Positions 15,904-25,689 of a DNA stretch of 49,215 nucleotides are shown in pieces. Numbering within the stretch: the stretch's first letter is position 1; every line of letters starts with the position of its first letter. The stretch lies in assembly GCA_903939115.1 (NCBI GenBank), contig CAJAFV010000064.1, positions 1 to 49,215 on the forward strand, in the 5' to 3' direction. Source of the stretch: an uncultured Geobacteraceae bacterium. GTDB lineage: Bacteria; Desulfobacterota; Desulfuromonadia; Geobacterales; Pseudopelobacteraceae. Under the pieces are notes generated by a model. It did no database searches. It was given only the letters and a program-made list of their open reading frames with translations, and was not told the origin of the DNA. The translations under genes and the position numbers were made by a program.

Positions 15904-17619
15904 ATGCGTACAGTGAAACAAATCGAAGAAATATTGCCCGAACTTGATCATTGCATTGCAGATGAGCTGGAAGATCAGGATTTGGATTTCAAACAGTGGG
16001 ATTTCCAAAGCAGGGATAAGTCGGTGCAGAATGTAGTCCGTATGGCTGTCTGCATGGCCAACGGTGGCGGTGGTACTGTAGTTTTTGGTGTTGCCGACAG
16101 GATAGAGGGACGAGAAAACGCCTTATTGGGTATACCCCCGGAAATTGACATCAACCTGCTGAAGAAGGCGGTCTATGATCAGACTGACCCTAAAATCATG
16201 CCGGTATTCGAGGAATTGATAATATTGGAGGGAACGGGACGACTTCTGGTTATGCAGATTCATTCAGGCCTTCCGCCATATACTGACACTTCGGGTCGCG
16301 GTACAGTTCGAGTAGGTAAGGATTGTCAGCCTCTTACCGGTACTGTGCGCCGCAAGATTGCCATTGAAACGGGTGAAACGGATTATTCCGCAGAAATAGT
16401 TGCTCCACTGGATGCCAGCTTGCTCTCCCCAGTTGCAATGGAATCACTGCGTAATCTGGCGATGGCTGAGCGCGCCCCTGAAGATCTGTTGCGCTTGAAT
16501 GATATGGAGCTGCTTTCTGCACTGGGTGTTGTCCGTAATAACAACATCACCCGTGCGGGGCTGTTACTGGCTGGCAATGAGGAATCTCTCCAACGCCATA
16601 TACCAGGCCATAGCTGGACATTCCTGCAGATGAAAACCGATACTGATTACGGCATTCGTGATGACAGGTTCACCGCAATCCCGATTTCTGTCCGTCGGAT
16701 CGAAGAACTCCTGATCCCCTTTAATCCCATATCCACACTCGAACAAGGGATGTTTCACTTTGAATATCGTACCTGGCCAATAATAGCTCTTCGTGAAGCA
16801 TTGATGAATGCTTTTTGCCATAGGGACTTCCGAATTGCCGGGCCGATCATGATTAAACTGTACGGAGACCGCCTTGAAATAGCTAATAACGGTGGATTCA
16901 TCGCTGGAATCAATGAAAACAATATCCTTCATCATCCACCAGCTGCCCGCAATCCGCTTCTAGTTGAAGCCTTAACCCGCCTGCGTCTTGTCAATCGCAG
17001 TAACCTCGGTATTCGTCGCATGTATTCTTCGTTGCTTATCGAAGGCAAAGAGCCACCAATAATACGTGAACTTGGTGAATCGGTTCTTGTCTCCTTTTAC
17101 CGTCGAGATATTTCGTCAGTATTCCGAATGTTTGTTGCTGATGAAAACAGCAAGGGGCGTGATTTCGGCGTTGACTCGCTCCTTATCCTTCAGTTCCTGC
17201 TTAAACATCCTGAAATTGAAACAAGTCAAGCGTCTGTGCTCTGTCAACGCTCCGATGCGCAGATGCGTGAACAGTTAGCTGGGATGGAAAAGGCTGGCTA
17301 CATTGAACATGGCGGCAGCGGTCGTGGCACTTACTGGACATTGCGCCCTGAACTCCACAATCGCCTGGCAGAGGACGGTCATCATGAGAGAGATCGTCGA
17401 ATTGATTGGGAGGCAGCTAAAACCAGGGTATTGAGCATTCTTATGGATAGAGCCAAAAGGGGTGAGCCGGGACTGAGCAACCAGGAGATACGGAGGATAA
17501 CGGCATATGACCGTAATCACGTATTTCGTTTGATGACTGAGTTGCGGGCGGAGAATCCTTCAATAAAGCCACCAGGAAAAGGTGCTGGTGCACGATATAA
17601 GATCAATGCTTCTGAATAA
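15904..17619 (+). CDS. AlbA_2 / GHKL-ATPase (RecG-like, Schlafen-type) protein inside the BREX operon
   Basis: A 571-residue protein of the COG2865 type. The N-terminal AlbA_2 (Schlafen-like) domain has LDFKQWD and RMAVCMANGGGGTVVFGVAD (about residues 20-65). A central GHKL-type ATP-binding fold has ALREALMNAFCHRDF (about 296-310) with YGDRLEIANNGGF. The C-terminal third has winged-helix features (GEPGLSNQEIRRI, VFRLMTELRAENP). Related proteins are usually transcriptional regulators or stress-response factors, while AlbA_2/Schlafen domains can act on RNA or DNA. It sits 10 bp after brxC and before a 106-bp gap to pglX, so it is embedded in the operon. It is not a core BREX gene. Role unknown: regulator or extra effector. 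Confidence 0.85.
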   Translation: MRTVKQIEEILPELDHCIADELEDQDLDFKQWDFQSRDKSVQNVVRMAVCMANGGGGTVVFGVADRIEGRENALLGIPPEIDINLLKKAVYDQTDPKIMPVFEELIILEGTGRLLVMQIHSGLPPYTDTSGRGTVRVGKDCQPLTGTVRRKIAIETGETDYSAEIVAPLDASLLSPVAMESLRNLAMAERAPEDLLRLNDMELLSALGVVRNNNITRAGLLLAGNEESLQRHIPGHSWTFLQMKTDTDYGIRDDRFTAIPISVRRIEELLIPFNPISTLEQGMFHFEYRTWPIIALREALMNAFCHRDFRIAGPIMIKLYGDRLEIANNGGFIAGINENNILHHPPAARNPLLVEALTRLRLVNRSNLGIRRMYSSLLIEGKEPPIIRELGESVLVSFYRRDISSVFRMFVADENSKGRDFGVDSLLILQFLLKHPEIETSQASVLCQRSDAQMREQLAGMEKAGYIEHGGSGRGTYWTLRPELHNRLAEDGHHERDRRIDWEAAKTRVLSILMDRAKRGEPGLSNQEIRRITAYDRNHVFRLMTELRAENPSIKPPGKGAGARYKINASE

Positions 17620-17725
17620 TATTATGAGCATTGAATTGAGCAATAAACAGATTAAATGCTTAAGTAATGCTTTATCAGTATTGGTGTACGCAATTCATAG
17701 GCCATTTTGATTAGCTGGAGAACTC

Positions 17726-20700
17726 ATGCAACCACTGGATAAATCCCTTCGCAATAGGCTGGAACGTACCGTTAAGGACGCACGTGATATTGCCGAAACA
17801 GCTGCTCGTGCTGCTCTTGAGCAACTTGGCGTCGGCGAATCTTCTCCGTACTCTCATCTTACTGATGCTGATAAAGAGTTACGCCGCAAGTTGCGTGTAC
17901 ATGGCCGCCAACTGGGTGATGTACGTAACGCAACAACCGAAGTACAGGAGATAATCAGGCTGACCGAAGAGGTTGCTTACGAACATTGGCATAGGATGTT
18001 GTTTGCCCGCTTTCTGGCTGAAAACAACCTGCTGATGTTTGATGATGTAGCTGTGACGCTTGAAGAGTGTGGAGACTTGGCAGCCGATGAAGGTGCCGCT
18101 AACGGTTGGGAGTTGGCTGCCTGCTGTGCCGCCAAGATGCTCCCACAGATATTCCGTCCCGATTCTCCGGTATTTCAGCTTACCTTGCCACCAGAATATG
18201 AACTGAAACTCGAAAGCCTGGTAGCAGAGTTATCACCGGAGGTATTTACGGCATCCGATTCTTTAGGTTGGGTCTATCAGTTTTGGCAGTCAAAGCGAAA
18301 AGATGAAGTCAACGCTTCGGAAGTTAAGATCGGTGCTCGTGAGCTATCAGCTGTTACCCAGTTGTTCACTGAACCGTACATGGTTGCTTTTCTGTTGGAC
18401 AATGCCTTAGGTGCCTGGTGGATTGCAAAGCTATCTGGTCTCAAGGATGGAAAAGAACTGCGTCCTGGTGCACGTAAAATACTACGAACTGCAGAATCAG
18501 AAGATGAGTTGCGTGATTTTTTCTCTCTTCCTGACGTACCGTTGGAATATTTACGTTTCGTCAAACAAGACGATGGAGAATGGCGACCTGCTGCAGGTTG
18601 CTTTGATGGGTGGTCGGAGAGCCTGAAAGACTTGAAAACCCTTGATCCATGCTGTGGTTCGGGTCATTTTCTTGTAGCTGTGTTTCTGATGTTGGTTGCC
18701 ATGAGGATCGAACTAGAGGGCATTTCACCCAAAAATTCAGTAGCTTCTGTATTGCAAGAGAATATATACGGGCTTGAGTTGGATCAACGTTGTGTGGAGC
18801 TAGCGGCTTTTGCTTTGGCTCTTACGGCGTGGCGTTATCCAGGGTCTGGAGGATACCGGCAACTACCGGAGTTGCATATAGCCTGTTCAGGACTAGCAAT
18901 CAGTGCCAAGAAAGAAGAATGGCTTGCTTTGGCTGGAAATGACATAAATTTACGACAGGTTCTAGAAGAGCTATACAAGCAGTTCAAAGACGCGCCAATG
19001 CTAGGCAGCCTTATAAATCCGTCGATTAGCCTCGGTAAAGGCTCTCTGTTTGAATTGAAATGGGAAGAAGTTGGCCCATTGCTGACAAAAGCGTTATCTG
19101 GAGAAGATGAAGATAAGTCAGAGATAGGAATCGTTGCTCAAGGTATTGCAAAAGCAGCTAGTGTTTTGACGAATAAATACCATTGGGTCATTACAAACGT
19201 TCCTTATTTAGCTCGTGGCAATCAGGATGATATAATCAAAGACTATTGTTCTGTCAACTATCCAAAAGCTCAACAGGATTTAGCAAATGTGTTTATAGAG
19301 CGATGTATTGGGCTTTCGGAAGTTAACGGTGTTATATCTGCTGTAACACCGCAAAATTGGTTATTCCGTTCCAGATATGAAGATCATCGTGAGTTTCTTC
19401 TAAAATCGACTGCATGGAAAATACTAGCTCGTTTAGGACCTGGTGCTTTCGATACAATATCAGGGCATGTTGTTCAAGCTGTATTGGTAATGTTTCACAA
19501 TAGAGGCCCTAGAAGCTCCGATAATCTAATAGGTATTGACGCGTCACTAGAAGCAACTACATTGAACAAAGCAAAAAGTTTGAAGGAATCTTTCCCTCAT
19601 ATTGTATCCCAAATGATGCAACTTAAAAGCCCAGGATGTAGGGTTACATTATTTCCGGAGCAAGGTGTCTTATTAGACGAAATAGCACGTGGTGTAACTG
19701 GATTGATTACTAAAGATGCTGTTCGATTTTATAGGTCGTTCTGGGAAATTGTTCTCAACGATTCTTGGAGTTATGGTCAAACATCTGTAAGTGCGAATAA
19801 AGTTTGGGACGGCCTTTCAAAAGTTGTCCACTGGGAACAAGATCGAGGTGTTTTACGCGAACAGTACAAGCAAGGCATATCAATTCTTGCCGGTGGCCTA
19901 GCATGGGGTAAGGCTGGAGTGTGCGTCAGTCAAACAGGAGTGTTGCCGGCTGCACTATATTCTGGATGCTTATTTGATGATACTGTAGCCGTAATAGTTC
20001 CAGAGAACCAAGAGCTTGTACCTGCTATTTGGGCTTTTTGTGAATCGGGCGAGTTTGGTTTATCAGTCCGCAGAATTAACCAAGCCCTAAAAGTTACACC
20101 TTCAACACTTGTAAAAATTGTTTTTGACAGTGAGCATTGGTCCAAAATTGCCTCAGAGAAATATCCCCTTGGTTTACCTAAGCCATTCAGCAACAATCCT
20201 ACCCAATGGATATTCCATGGGCATCCAGCTCAAAGTGAAGATCCGATTCAAGTTGCTGTTACACGACTACTGGGTTATCGCTGGCCTTCAGAATTAGATA
20301 GCAATATGGAGCTTTCTGATGAGGCTCGTGCCTTGGTAAAAAAAACGGAAGAATTGCTGCTTCATGCCGATGATGACGGAATTGTCTGCATCCCACCGGT
20401 ACGTGGTGAAATGAAAGCCGAAGATCGGCTAGAGAATTTACTGGCCGCAGCTTACGGCAGTGCATGGTCATCCAATAAAAAATCAGAACTGCTTTCCCAA
20501 GCTGACCATGTCGGAAAATCAATGGATACCTGGCTGCGGGACAAGTTCTTTCTCCAACATTGCAAACTGTTCCAGCATAGACCCTTTATCTGGCATATAT
20601 GGGATGGTCTACGTGACGGTTTTGCCGCCCTGGTGAACTACCACAAGTTAGATTTCAAAACTCTTGAAACGCTCATCTACACCTACTTAGGTGACTGGAT

Positions 20701-21085
20701 CAGCCGCCAGAAACAGGATATTGCCAATAGAGTTGACGGCTCTTCCGAAAAACTGGCCGCCGCTGAACAGCTCAAGAAAAAGCTGGAGATGATCCTCGAA
20801 GGCGAAGCCCCCTACGATATCTTTGTCCGCTGGAAACCGCTGGACAAGCAACCTGTAGGCTGGAATCCGGATCTGAATGATGGCGTACGCCTCAACATCC
20901 GCCCGTTCATCACTGCCGGGGTGCTGCGATTCAACAAGAAACCGCAGATTAACATCGCCTGGGATAAAGACCGTGGCAAGGATGTCGAATCAGCCCCGTG
21001 GTTTCATCTATTCGACGGGGATCGAATCAATGATCATCATCTGAATTTGAACGAAAAACGTACCTCACTTGGGGTTACCAAATGA
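17726..21085 (+). CDS. pglX: BREX adenine-specific DNA methyltransferase PglX
   Basis: A 1119-residue N6-adenine methyltransferase. SAM-binding motif I is LDPCCGSGHFLVAVF at about residues 305-319 and catalytic motif IV is N491-V-P-Y494 (ITNVPYLARGN). ENIYGLELDQRCVELAAFAL lies between them. PglX marks host DNA at a non-palindromic site and supplies specificity for the defence. The target-recognition part follows motif IV. The stretch at roughly 18.9-20.2 kb is visibly richer in A/T than both ends of the gene, consistent with exchange of a specificity region. RBS GGAGAACTC. The stop overlaps the next start as ATGA. Confidence 0.95.
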   Translation: MQPLDKSLRNRLERTVKDARDIAETAARAALEQLGVGESSPYSHLTDADKELRRKLRVHGRQLGDVRNATTEVQEIIRLTEEVAYEHWHRMLFARFLAENNLLMFDDVAVTLEECGDLAADEGAANGWELAACCAAKMLPQIFRPDSPVFQLTLPPEYELKLESLVAELSPEVFTASDSLGWVYQFWQSKRKDEVNASEVKIGARELSAVTQLFTEPYMVAFLLDNALGAWWIAKLSGLKDGKELRPGARKILRTAESEDELRDFFSLPDVPLEYLRFVKQDDGEWRPAAGCFDGWSESLKDLKTLDPCCGSGHFLVAVFLMLVAMRIELEGISPKNSVASVLQENIYGLELDQRCVELAAFALALTAWRYPGSGGYRQLPELHIACSGLAISAKKEEWLALAGNDINLRQVLEELYKQFKDAPMLGSLINPSISLGKGSLFELKWEEVGPLLTKALSGEDEDKSEIGIVAQGIAKAASVLTNKYHWVITNVPYLARGNQDDIIKDYCSVNYPKAQQDLANVFIERCIGLSEVNGVISAVTPQNWLFRSRYEDHREFLLKSTAWKILARLGPGAFDTISGHVVQAVLVMFHNRGPRSSDNLIGIDASLEATTLNKAKSLKESFPHIVSQMMQLKSPGCRVTLFPEQGVLLDEIARGVTGLITKDAVRFYRSFWEIVLNDSWSYGQTSVSANKVWDGLSKVVHWEQDRGVLREQYKQGISILAGGLAWGKAGVCVSQTGVLPAALYSGCLFDDTVAVIVPENQELVPAIWAFCESGEFGLSVRRINQALKVTPSTLVKIVFDSEHWSKIASEKYPLGLPKPFSNNPTQWIFHGHPAQSEDPIQVAVTRLLGYRWPSELDSNMELSDEARALVKKTEELLLHADDDGIVCIPPVRGEMKAEDRLENLLAAAYGSAWSSNKKSELLSQADHVGKSMDTWLRDKFFLQHCKLFQHRPFIWHIWDGLRDGFAALVNYHKLDFKTLETLIYTYLGDWISRQKQDIANRVDGSSEKLAAAEQLKKKLEMILEGEAPYDIFVRWKPLDKQPVGWNPDLNDGVRLNIRPFITAGVLRFNKKPQINIAWDKDRGKDVESAPWFHLFDGDRINDHHLNLNEKRTSLGVTK

Positions 21086-22377
21086 GTACAGCTGTCAAGA
21101 TCGCCAACTGGGTTCAGAAGAAACCCATGATCTTGATTCGCTTTGATGAGGCGTTTTCAGATTCACTGCTTAATTCGCAGCAAGGGTTCGAGCACCTCAC
21201 CATTGTAAAGCCTCACTCTGTTTTTAAAGATTTCAAACTGCCAACACTCTGCTTGATGGAAATTCAAGAGCATGGTGCAACAAAGTGTTACCTGGCTACA
21301 GTAACCCGCAAGGTTTCTGTGAGTACTTTTGATTCACGATTGACCCTCAAGAAACTTCGTGTTTTGAAACAAGCATCGTTACAGGAGATTGAGGATATAG
21401 TCCCCGGCACGCGCATGAAGCGTTTACTCCATGCCCGTATTCCGGCTGAAGGGGGATTTTCCATCCTTACTTCAAAGCTCAGCGCCCACCTGATTGAAGC
21501 TTTGGCTAAGGATGCAGACAACCAAGCCGCTCTCGATGCCGCGATTTCCCTGCTGCCTCGCTTACGACAATTGTCCAACACCAATTGGGCACAGGAGGAT
21601 GCCATCCATTCCGCTATGGCTGCATTCGGTATTCGAGGTAACGCAATACCGGATCAGGTAGTTCTTAAGCGCGGCACATCATCTGGACTCGGCTTGATCG
21701 GCGCTCACCTTTACGAAGATAACGTGGTACACGCGGACGCATCGCAGCTACCAGGGTTCGATGCCATCTCTTCTGACGTTACAGGACGGGCGATCTTTCA
21801 AAAACGCGACGAACGGCTGGTGATTTACACCGCCAACAAGTTGCCATTAGAGAAAATGCTTGGCGTTGACCTCATCTACATAAACGAGACCCGAGGCAAC
21901 ATCGTCATGGTCCAGTACAAAATGCTGGAGGAGGACAGACAAGAGAGCGGAAACTACGATTGGCTGTTTCGGCCAGACAAGCAGTTGCGTGATGAGATTG
22001 CGCGTATGCAGATTCCGGTCTTTAAAGGGGTATTGTCGGGCTATCGGTTGAGCCGCAATCCATTCTTCTTTAAGTTTGTGAAGCGGAAAATTGTAGACGA
22101 CTCACATCAGTCGTTTTTGGTATCTCTCGATCACCTGAATCAGATTCTCGCTGCTCCCGAAAACAAAGGGCCTAAGGGTGGAGTTTGTCTCAGCTATGAG
22201 GCATTGGAAGGAACCTACCTGCGTGAGACTGATATGCTCGGATTGATTCGATCCGGTTATATCGGCACGCATCGAGCTGAGACAGACGCACTTGCAACGA
22301 TTATCAATGAGGCCGCTAAAGGCAACAAAGCTGTGGTACTGGCTTGGCAACAAAAGGTTCAAGGTGAGCAACAATGA
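21082..22377 (+). CDS. Putative PD-(D/E)XK-type nuclease, BREX accessory gene
   Basis: A 431-residue protein of no named BREX family. The centre resembles Mrr-like nucleases: a hydrophobic strand carrying D263 (GVDLIYINETRGN) is followed by VMVQYK with Q278-Y-K280, as in the D...QxK active site. Glu213 in EDNVVHAD could be the upstream acidic residue. The N-terminal half is mixed alpha/beta with no motif that I can name. It overlaps pglX and the following HEPN gene by ATGA junctions on both sides, so it is made in step with PglX. This suggests a cleaving partner that relies on PglX marking. The nuclease call rests on a short motif and is moderate. No DNA-binding domain is identified. Confidence 0.5.
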   Translation: MSTAVKIANWVQKKPMILIRFDEAFSDSLLNSQQGFEHLTIVKPHSVFKDFKLPTLCLMEIQEHGATKCYLATVTRKVSVSTFDSRLTLKKLRVLKQASLQEIEDIVPGTRMKRLLHARIPAEGGFSILTSKLSAHLIEALAKDADNQAALDAAISLLPRLRQLSNTNWAQEDAIHSAMAAFGIRGNAIPDQVVLKRGTSSGLGLIGAHLYEDNVVHADASQLPGFDAISSDVTGRAIFQKRDERLVIYTANKLPLEKMLGVDLIYINETRGNIVMVQYKMLEEDRQESGNYDWLFRPDKQLRDEIARMQIPVFKGVLSGYRLSRNPFFFKFVKRKIVDDSHQSFLVSLDHLNQILAAPENKGPKGGVCLSYEALEGTYLRETDMLGLIRSGYIGTHRAETDALATIINEAAKGNKAVVLAWQQKVQGEQQ

Positions 22378-23354
22378 GCAAGCGTAATCGGCGAGTTGGT
22401 TCTATCAAGAGCGAGCTTTTTAAAAAATCCAGGGAAGCTGCTCTTGCTGCCGTTCAAATTTTCAACAATCCGAACATCAGTTTCAAATCAGAATCCTATG
22501 TCGTTCTGATGATCATCGCTTGGACCTACCTTCTCCACGCCTATTTCCGTGATCAGAAAATTGAATACCGTTATTGCAAGCAAAATGGCAAACGGCGTGA
22601 ATTTGACAAGACAAAACATGGTGCCTACAAGTACTGGGAACTTGAACGGTGCCTGAATGAGGCCAAGTCACCTATTGACAAAGATACAACAAATAACCTT
22701 CGTTTTCTTATCGGATTGCGTCATGAGATAGAGCATCAAATGACCACCCGAATTGACGATATTCTTAGCGCCCGCTTCCAGGCCTGCTGCTTGAACTATA
22801 ACGATTACATCAAGAAGTTGTTTGGTGCGGACAACGGAATTGAGAAGCATCTTTCATTCAGTCTGCAGTTTTCAACGATATCCACTGAACAAAAGGAACT
22901 TCTGGAAGAGCATCGTGATCTTCCGGCTCATATTCAAGGGTATATCCAGGGTTTTGATGCCGTTTTGTCTGACGACGAGTTCTCCAGTCCGCACTATGCC
23001 TACCGGATTCTGTTTGTTCCCAAAACAGCCAACCGGAAAGGGCAGGCAGACCGTGTGATCGAATTTGTAAAAAGCGATTCAGCTTTGGCTGAGGCTGTAA
23101 ACAAGGAATATGCTGTTATCAAGGAGACAGAAAAGAAAAAATATCTGCCTAAGCAGGTGGTGGATTTGATGAAGGCTGAAGGCTATTCAAGATTTTCAGT
23201 ACATTACCATTCGCAACTTTGGCAATCTATGGATGCCAAGAGTCCAGGCAATGGTTACGGAACCTTGGTGGCTGGAAAGGTATGGCATTGGTATGAACGT
23301 TGGGTTGAGGTAGTGCGAAAACATTGCCAGGAAAATGAGAGAGTATATTCGTGA
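22374..23354 (+). CDS. DUF3644-like HEPN-domain protein, BREX accessory gene
   Basis: A 326-residue protein. The N-terminus (KSREAALAAVQIFNNPNISF, SESYVVLMIIAWTYLLHAYF) matches the DUF3644 pattern, whose helices belong to the HEPN superfamily. The HEPN catalytic motif is R116-x4-H121 in GLRHEIEHQ. HEPN proteins with this motif are commonly metal-independent RNases in abortive infection and toxin-antitoxin systems. The C-terminal part (KYLPKQVVDLMKAEGYSRFS, ending in an aromatic/basic helix) could bind nucleic acid. It is coupled by ATGA to the putative nuclease upstream and lies next to pglZ, so the two extra genes form one cassette. I infer an RNA-cleaving effector or a toxin held in check by BREX. 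Confidence 0.75.
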   Translation: MSKRNRRVGSIKSELFKKSREAALAAVQIFNNPNISFKSESYVVLMIIAWTYLLHAYFRDQKIEYRYCKQNGKRREFDKTKHGAYKYWELERCLNEAKSPIDKDTTNNLRFLIGLRHEIEHQMTTRIDDILSARFQACCLNYNDYIKKLFGADNGIEKHLSFSLQFSTISTEQKELLEEHRDLPAHIQGYIQGFDAVLSDDEFSSPHYAYRILFVPKTANRKGQADRVIEFVKSDSALAEAVNKEYAVIKETEKKKYLPKQVVDLMKAEGYSRFSVHYHSQLWQSMDAKSPGNGYGTLVAGKVWHWYERWVEVVRKHCQENERVYS

Positions 23355-23373
23355 TTATAAAGATGGGAAACCA

Positions 23374-25689
23374 ATGAGACTGATCGAAAAGCTGATACCG
23401 GCTGTCCGTTCCGCAGCCGTCTATAACCCGGAGGTTCAAGTTGCCCCTGCTTGTATCCTCTGGCCGGATCGTGACCGGCAATGGGAAACGATTATCCCCC
23501 GCCTACAAGAGGATCTTCCGGAGTTACTGGTGCTTGGTGAGTATAACGCAGCAAAGCACATAGGCCCGGCAATCTGGCTCCGTTGTATCCTGGCCGGTGC
23601 GAACAGTGAAATCACCCTCCCTAAGGATCGTACCCCGATCATCTATCTGCCTGGTGTTAGTCGCCAGGATTTACGAGCAATAGAAAGTTGCCCCGATAAT
23701 CTGAAACCGTTGGCAGAGCTTCAGTACCGTGGCGTTATCTGGTCGCAGGTGAATGCAAAAGACTGGACAATCCTGGCATTCCTGAAATCAGATCAGGGCG
23801 GCTTGGGGCTTGATGTCTCTCAGGACAACGAATCCAAGAACGCAATGCAGTTGGCGTTGTATCGACTAATGGATGAAGAAGTTGAACTCCTTAAAGGTAA
23901 GAGGCTTGATAAGGACTATTTCAATACACTGCTGACCGGTGGCGATCCGGTTCGCGATCTGCTGCAATGGCTGGACAACAGTGACCTGTTCAAAAACTGT
24001 CGAGGTGAACACGAGTGGAAGGCATTTGTAGAAGTCTGCAAATCACAGCTGGCATTCAATCCTCAGAATGATGGAGCATTGACGGGCGCAAGCAGGTTAG
24101 CAACCCATGAAGGCCCGTGGAAAGCTGTCTGGGAACGTTATTGTGAAGCACCGAAACGTTATCCCAACATTTCTGCTCAAATCCGTAAATGCTCACTTCC
24201 ATCGTTTGACCTGTTTGCCGATGCAACTACCTGCGGTGGATGGCCGCAATGGAACGATGATCAGGAGAAGTCTCTACAAAAAGACCTGATCGCCTTGAGT
24301 ACCATCCCGCCTCATGAAGCACGGAATAAACTGCTATCCTACGAAAAGAATCATGCAGCACGCAGAAAACTGGTCTGGTGTGATCTTGGTGAAGCTCCGT
24401 TGGCTCAGGCTATGGAGCATCTTGCAGTTCTTGCAGAAACGACTAAAACCGGGTTGGCTGCCGGGAACCTGGATGATCTTATCTCTAGCTATTCTACCTA
24501 TGGCTGGAAGGCTGACGATGCCGTCATGCAGGCACTTTCGGTGGTCGATAGATTACAGGATGTGGAGGCAGTTGCCACGGCAATACGTGTCATCTATCTT
24601 CCCTGGGCAGAAGAATCAGCACGACATCTGCAAAAGGTCTGGCAGCAGGAGCCGATCAACAGGAGCACGCAAGGAGCAGCTTCGGAATGCCTGCTGTTTG
24701 TCGATGGACTTCGCTTTGATTGCGGCAAGCGGCTTGTGGAGTTACTGGAGCAGTCAGGTTTCTCCATATCTGAAAAGCCGGTTTGGGCTGCTCTGCCGAG
24801 TGTAACCGGAACCGGAAAACCCGCCATTGCTCCACCTGTAGTTGCCGGTGTTGTGGCAGAAGCACCGGAACCATACAATTTTGAACCACTCACTTCCAAT
24901 CAATTCAAGAAAGCCTTAACTGACAATGGTTGGCTCACTTTGGGGCCGAAAGAATCTGTAACTGAAGCGGTATCTCCTACATCAACAAATAAGCTGTGGG
25001 TTGAGTTCGGCGACATTGACCATGAAGGGCATGATCGTGGTTATAAACTGGCACGGCATGTATCTGTCCTGCTTCTGGAAATTCGAGAGAGGATCATAGA
25101 ACTGCAATCTGCTGGCTGGAATCGAGTACGGGTTGTAACAGATCATGGCTGGCTGCTGCTTCCTGGCGGTCTACCAAAAATAGAACTGCCTGTTGCACTT
25201 ACTGACAGCAAATGGGGTCGCTGTGCATCCATCAAGGCTGGTGCTTCAACTGATGAACGGTTATATCCCTGGTCATGGAACCCACATCACCATTTCGCTC
25301 TTGCCGATGGTATCAGTTGTTTCAAAAAAGGCGAAGAATACGCCCATGGCGGCTTGAGCCTTCAGGAATGTCTGGTGTTGGAGTTGATAGTACAGAAAGG
25401 TTCCGCTTCCGCCGCAATAGTGCTCACCGATATTGCCTGGAAAGGCTTGCGTTGTACCGTGGCCGTTGATGGCCAATTTTCTGGGTTATCGTGCGATATT
25501 CGCTCGTACTCTGGCGATCCGGCATCAAGTATTGTCGTAAGCTCCAAGCCATTAAAGGAGAACGGCACGGCATCGCTTGTGGTTGAGAACGAAGACCTGG
25601 AGGGGCGCGAGGCTGTGCTGGTTCTACTTGATGTAAGCGGAAAGCTGGTTGCAGAGGCAAAAACGATAATCGGTGGAGGGTATTCATGA
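23374..25689 (+). CDS. pglZ: BREX alkaline-phosphatase-fold protein PglZ (type B)
   Basis: A 771-residue PglZ. The N-terminus (RLIEKLIPAVRSAAVYNPEV, then QVAPACILWPDRDRQWE and LPELLVLGEY) is that of the BREX-1 type B form. The phosphatase-like metal-binding core shows LLFVDGLRFDCGKRL (about residues 440-455) and VTDHGWLLLPGGLP (about 588-601). PglZ is required for BREX methylation and defence, although its phosphatase activity is not established. I start at 23374 to match family N-termini. An ATG at 23335 would overlap the HEPN gene by 20 bp and add 13 residues. The stop overlaps brxL (ATGA). Confidence 0.92.
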   Translation: MRLIEKLIPAVRSAAVYNPEVQVAPACILWPDRDRQWETIIPRLQEDLPELLVLGEYNAAKHIGPAIWLRCILAGANSEITLPKDRTPIIYLPGVSRQDLRAIESCPDNLKPLAELQYRGVIWSQVNAKDWTILAFLKSDQGGLGLDVSQDNESKNAMQLALYRLMDEEVELLKGKRLDKDYFNTLLTGGDPVRDLLQWLDNSDLFKNCRGEHEWKAFVEVCKSQLAFNPQNDGALTGASRLATHEGPWKAVWERYCEAPKRYPNISAQIRKCSLPSFDLFADATTCGGWPQWNDDQEKSLQKDLIALSTIPPHEARNKLLSYEKNHAARRKLVWCDLGEAPLAQAMEHLAVLAETTKTGLAAGNLDDLISSYSTYGWKADDAVMQALSVVDRLQDVEAVATAIRVIYLPWAEESARHLQKVWQQEPINRSTQGAASECLLFVDGLRFDCGKRLVELLEQSGFSISEKPVWAALPSVTGTGKPAIAPPVVAGVVAEAPEPYNFEPLTSNQFKKALTDNGWLTLGPKESVTEAVSPTSTNKLWVEFGDIDHEGHDRGYKLARHVSVLLLEIRERIIELQSAGWNRVRVVTDHGWLLLPGGLPKIELPVALTDSKWGRCASIKAGASTDERLYPWSWNPHHHFALADGISCFKKGEEYAHGGLSLQECLVLELIVQKGSASAAIVLTDIAWKGLRCTVAVDGQFSGLSCDIRSYSGDPASSIVVSSKPLKENGTASLVVENEDLEGREAVLVLLDVSGKLVAEAKTIIGGGYS

